Below are positions 6,268-7,865 of a stretch of DNA of 7,865 bases, in pieces; position 1 is the first letter of the stretch, and each line of letters opens with the position of its first letter. Both the position numbers and the translations under genes were made by a program. This stretch comes from Candidatus Krumholzibacteriia bacterium. Lineage in GTDB: Bacteria > Krumholzibacteriota > Krumholzibacteriia > LZORAL124-64-63. A model generated the notes under the pieces. It saw only the letters and a list, made by a program, of their open reading frames with translations, was not told the DNA's origin and did no database searches. The stretch spans positions 1-7,865 of the forward strand of contig JAQULN010000122.1 of NCBI GenBank assembly GCA_028718575.1, read 5' to 3'.

Positions 6268-7865
6268 ATGATGATGCAAAAAGTTGAATGGGATCTCCGG
6301 CGCGGCAGCATCGCCCGCGACCGTGCAATTTGCAACGTGTCGCTGATCATGGCGGCGCTGGTCCTGTTGCTCGTCGTTCCGGCAGCTCGCGCGATCGCAC
6401 CGCCGCGGCCCGGCCAAGACGTCGCCCTGCCAGAGGCCTGGCTGCGCTGGCCGGATCCACGCCCCGGCCTGCCGTCGCGCAAGTTCACGCCGCACACCGA
6501 CGCCAAGAGCGCGGTCGCGCAGCATCGGTTGCTCGTGCTGCCGGGCGAGTTCGCCGATCGCGCCGGAACCGTCCGCCAGACGACCCTGCAAACGCTGTTC
6601 ACCGGCCCGCTGGCGACGGGCACAGTGCGGAACTACTGGCAGGCCGCCAGCGGCGGCCGCCTCGACGTGCTCGGTCAGGTCCAGGTCTGGCGGCGGGCGC
6701 CGCAGACGGCCGGTTATTACGCTGGCGGCGACGACGGGATGAACCTCTGGGGCGCCCCGCGCAATGCCGGCGGTTTCGTGCGCGACATGGTGGCGCTCTT
6801 CGATGCGGCGGGTCTGAACTGGGGGCAATTCGACAACGACGGGCCCGACGGTGTCGCCAACAGCGGCGACGATGATGGTTACGTGGACTGTGTCGTCGTG
6901 GTACACGCCGGACGGGGCGGCGAATGCGGCACGGCGGACCTCTGGAGCCATGCGTTCTTCCTGGCCGGCTGGGGCTACGGTGAGTACACCACCGCGATCC
7001 CGCGGGCCGGCGGCGGCTTCATCAAGGTGAACGATTACATCCTGGTGCCGGAGCAATCCTGCACCGGTGGGGTCATCGAGATCGGCGTCATCTGCCACGA
7101 ATACGGCCATGTCCTGGGTCTGCCCGACCTCTACGATGCGGTCGGCGGCCGGCCCGGCGCCGGCGGGTGGTGCCTGATGGGCACCGGCTCGTGGGGCGGC
7201 GACGGCCAGCAACCGGAACGACCGTCTCGGTTGAGCGCCTGGTGCCGCCGGGATCTCGGCTGGACCGAGACCGTCGAGATCCTCTGCGACGGCCCGCTGA
7301 CCCTGCCGGCCGTCGACATCGAGGACCGCGTTGCCAGCGTCCGCGACCAGACCCTGCCCCCTGGCGAGTTCTTCCTCGTGGAGAACCGGGCGCGCCGCGG
7401 TTGCGACGTATCACTGCCCGGCGAAGGCCTGCTGATCTGGCACATCGACGGATCGGTGCTTGCCGAGACGCGGCCCTTGAATCGCATCAACGCCGGGTCC
7501 GTGCTCGGCGTGGCGCTCGAGCAGGCCGACGGACTGAATCATCTGGCGCAGGCCGTCGGCAGCAATCGCGGCGATGCCGGCGATCCGTGGCCCGGTGCGA
7601 CGCTGGCGTCGCGTTTCGCGAGCGACACTTCGCCCGCCAGCCGTACCAACGCGGGCCTCGCGACCGCCGTGGCGATCGCGGCGATCCCGACGCCGGGCGA
7701 CTTTGCGACGGTTGCGGTCACGATCGGCGTGTCCGACCTCGATACGACTCCGCCGGCCGTGGCCGTGCTGGCGCCGGCCGGCGGCGAGGACTGGACGCTC
7801 GGCGCCGTGCAGACCGTCCGTTGGCAAGCGTCCGATGCAGGCGGCGTGACCGAGGTCCAGCTGTT
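6268..7865 (+). CDS. Secreted M6-family (immune inhibitor A-like) zinc metalloprotease, 3' truncated by window edge
   Basis: The frame stays open from 6268 to the right edge, giving 532 complete residues. The N-terminus has a basic, rather long n-region (about 23 residues), a hydrophobic core (about 24-37) and a likely signal-peptidase site after Ala40-Arg-Ala42. The catalytic motif is HEYGHVLGLPD at 277-287: His277, His281 and Asp287 are the expected zinc ligands and Glu278 the catalytic base. It is followed by 'LYDA' and a Met-turn-like 'WCLMGTGSW' with Met304. Upstream, an Asp/Gly-rich stretch 'DNDGPDGVANSGDDDGYVD' (189-207) resembles the calcium-binding-type loop in this family, with 'VVVVHAGRG' and 'LWSHAFF' after it. 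'FFLVENR' and 'GLLIWHID' further on are also typical of M6 proteins. From about residue 492 a second module begins, 'TTPPAVAVLAPAGGEDWTLG', matching Ig-like repeats found in secreted multidomain proteins. The protein probably continues with more such repeats and perhaps a C-terminal sorting signal. It likely degrades extracellular proteins; the substrate is unknown. The frame and family are firm, the full length is not. Confidence 0.9.
   Translation, partial: MMMQKVEWDLRRGSIARDRAICNVSLIMAALVLLLVVPAARAIAPPRPGQDVALPEAWLRWPDPRPGLPSRKFTPHTDAKSAVAQHRLLVLPGEFADRAGTVRQTTLQTLFTGPLATGTVRNYWQAASGGRLDVLGQVQVWRRAPQTAGYYAGGDDGMNLWGAPRNAGGFVRDMVALFDAAGLNWGQFDNDGPDGVANSGDDDGYVDCVVVVHAGRGGECGTADLWSHAFFLAGWGYGEYTTAIPRAGGGFIKVNDYILVPEQSCTGGVIEIGVICHEYGHVLGLPDLYDAVGGRPGAGGWCLMGTGSWGGDGQQPERPSRLSAWCRRDLGWTETVEILCDGPLTLPAVDIEDRVASVRDQTLPPGEFFLVENRARRGCDVSLPGEGLLIWHIDGSVLAETRPLNRINAGSVLGVALEQADGLNHLAQAVGSNRGDAGDPWPGATLASRFASDTSPASRTNAGLATAVAIAAIPTPGDFATVAVTIGVSDLDTTPPAVAVLAPAGGEDWTLGAVQTVRWQASDAGGVTEVQL

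Noticed and set aside
5031..6623. A 530-codon open frame on the minus strand across the helicase 3' end, the spacer and the protease 5' end
   Set aside because: It is antisense to two well-supported genes, rich in Arg, Ala, Gly and Pro, and shows no family motif. It crosses the intergenic region only because stops are scarce at this GC content.
6288..6875. A 195-codon + strand frame starting 20 bases inside the M6 protease gene
   Set aside because: It is an out-of-frame reading of the protease gene, very Arg/Ala/Pro-rich and without a ribosome binding site. The correct frame starts at 6268.
6076..7212. A 378-codon open frame on the minus strand opposite the M6 protease
   Set aside because: The + strand frame here carries the HEYGHxxGxxD motif, a signal peptide and a ribosome binding site; the antisense translation has no such support.

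Overview
The window is about 7.9 kb of GC-rich DNA with four protein genes, all on the + strand and tightly packed: the 3' end of a TamB-like gene, a large outer-membrane fusion gene, a UvrD/PcrA-type helicase gene, and the 5' part of a secreted M6-family metalloprotease gene that runs off the right edge. I see no tRNA, rRNA, CRISPR array, insertion sequence or phage gene. Coding density is above 97 %.

The organism must be a diderm bacterium, because both a TamB C-terminal domain and an Omp85-type beta-barrel are encoded. The mix of a metallopeptidase/TolB-propeller/Omp85 fusion with an M6 protease carrying a 'GGExW' Ig-like tail recalls GC-rich FCB-group and neighbouring candidate phyla (Krumholzibacteriota, Eisenbacteria, Gemmatimonadota and similar). 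That placement is from memory of family distribution and is low confidence.

Layout: 1-731 is the last 242 codons of tamB. It overlaps the start of the next gene (688-3780, 1030 aa). That protein has a signal peptide, a gluzincin-type zinc peptidase domain (HELVH plus a downstream Glu), a six-bladed TolB/PD40-like propeller, a Pro-rich linker and a C-terminal Omp85/BamA-like barrel. After a 41-bp gap comes the helicase gene (3822-6149, GTG start, 775 aa), with all superfamily 1 motifs and a C-terminal Tudor-like domain behind a disordered linker. A 118-bp spacer (6150-6267) with inverted repeats and no clear promoter precedes the M6 protease gene (6268 to the edge), which starts at a triple ATG behind a good ribosome binding site.

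How they may work together: in well-studied bacteria TamB spans the periplasm and pairs with TamA, an Omp85 barrel with POTRA domains. Here the gene overlapping tamB encodes an Omp85-like barrel in which a protease and a propeller stand where POTRA domains would be expected. This is the most interesting feature of the window and suggests a variant TAM-like outer-membrane system with built-in proteolysis. The helicase looks like a housekeeping DNA repair or transcription-associated enzyme that shares the strand but not the pathway. The M6 protease is probably an independent secreted enzyme.
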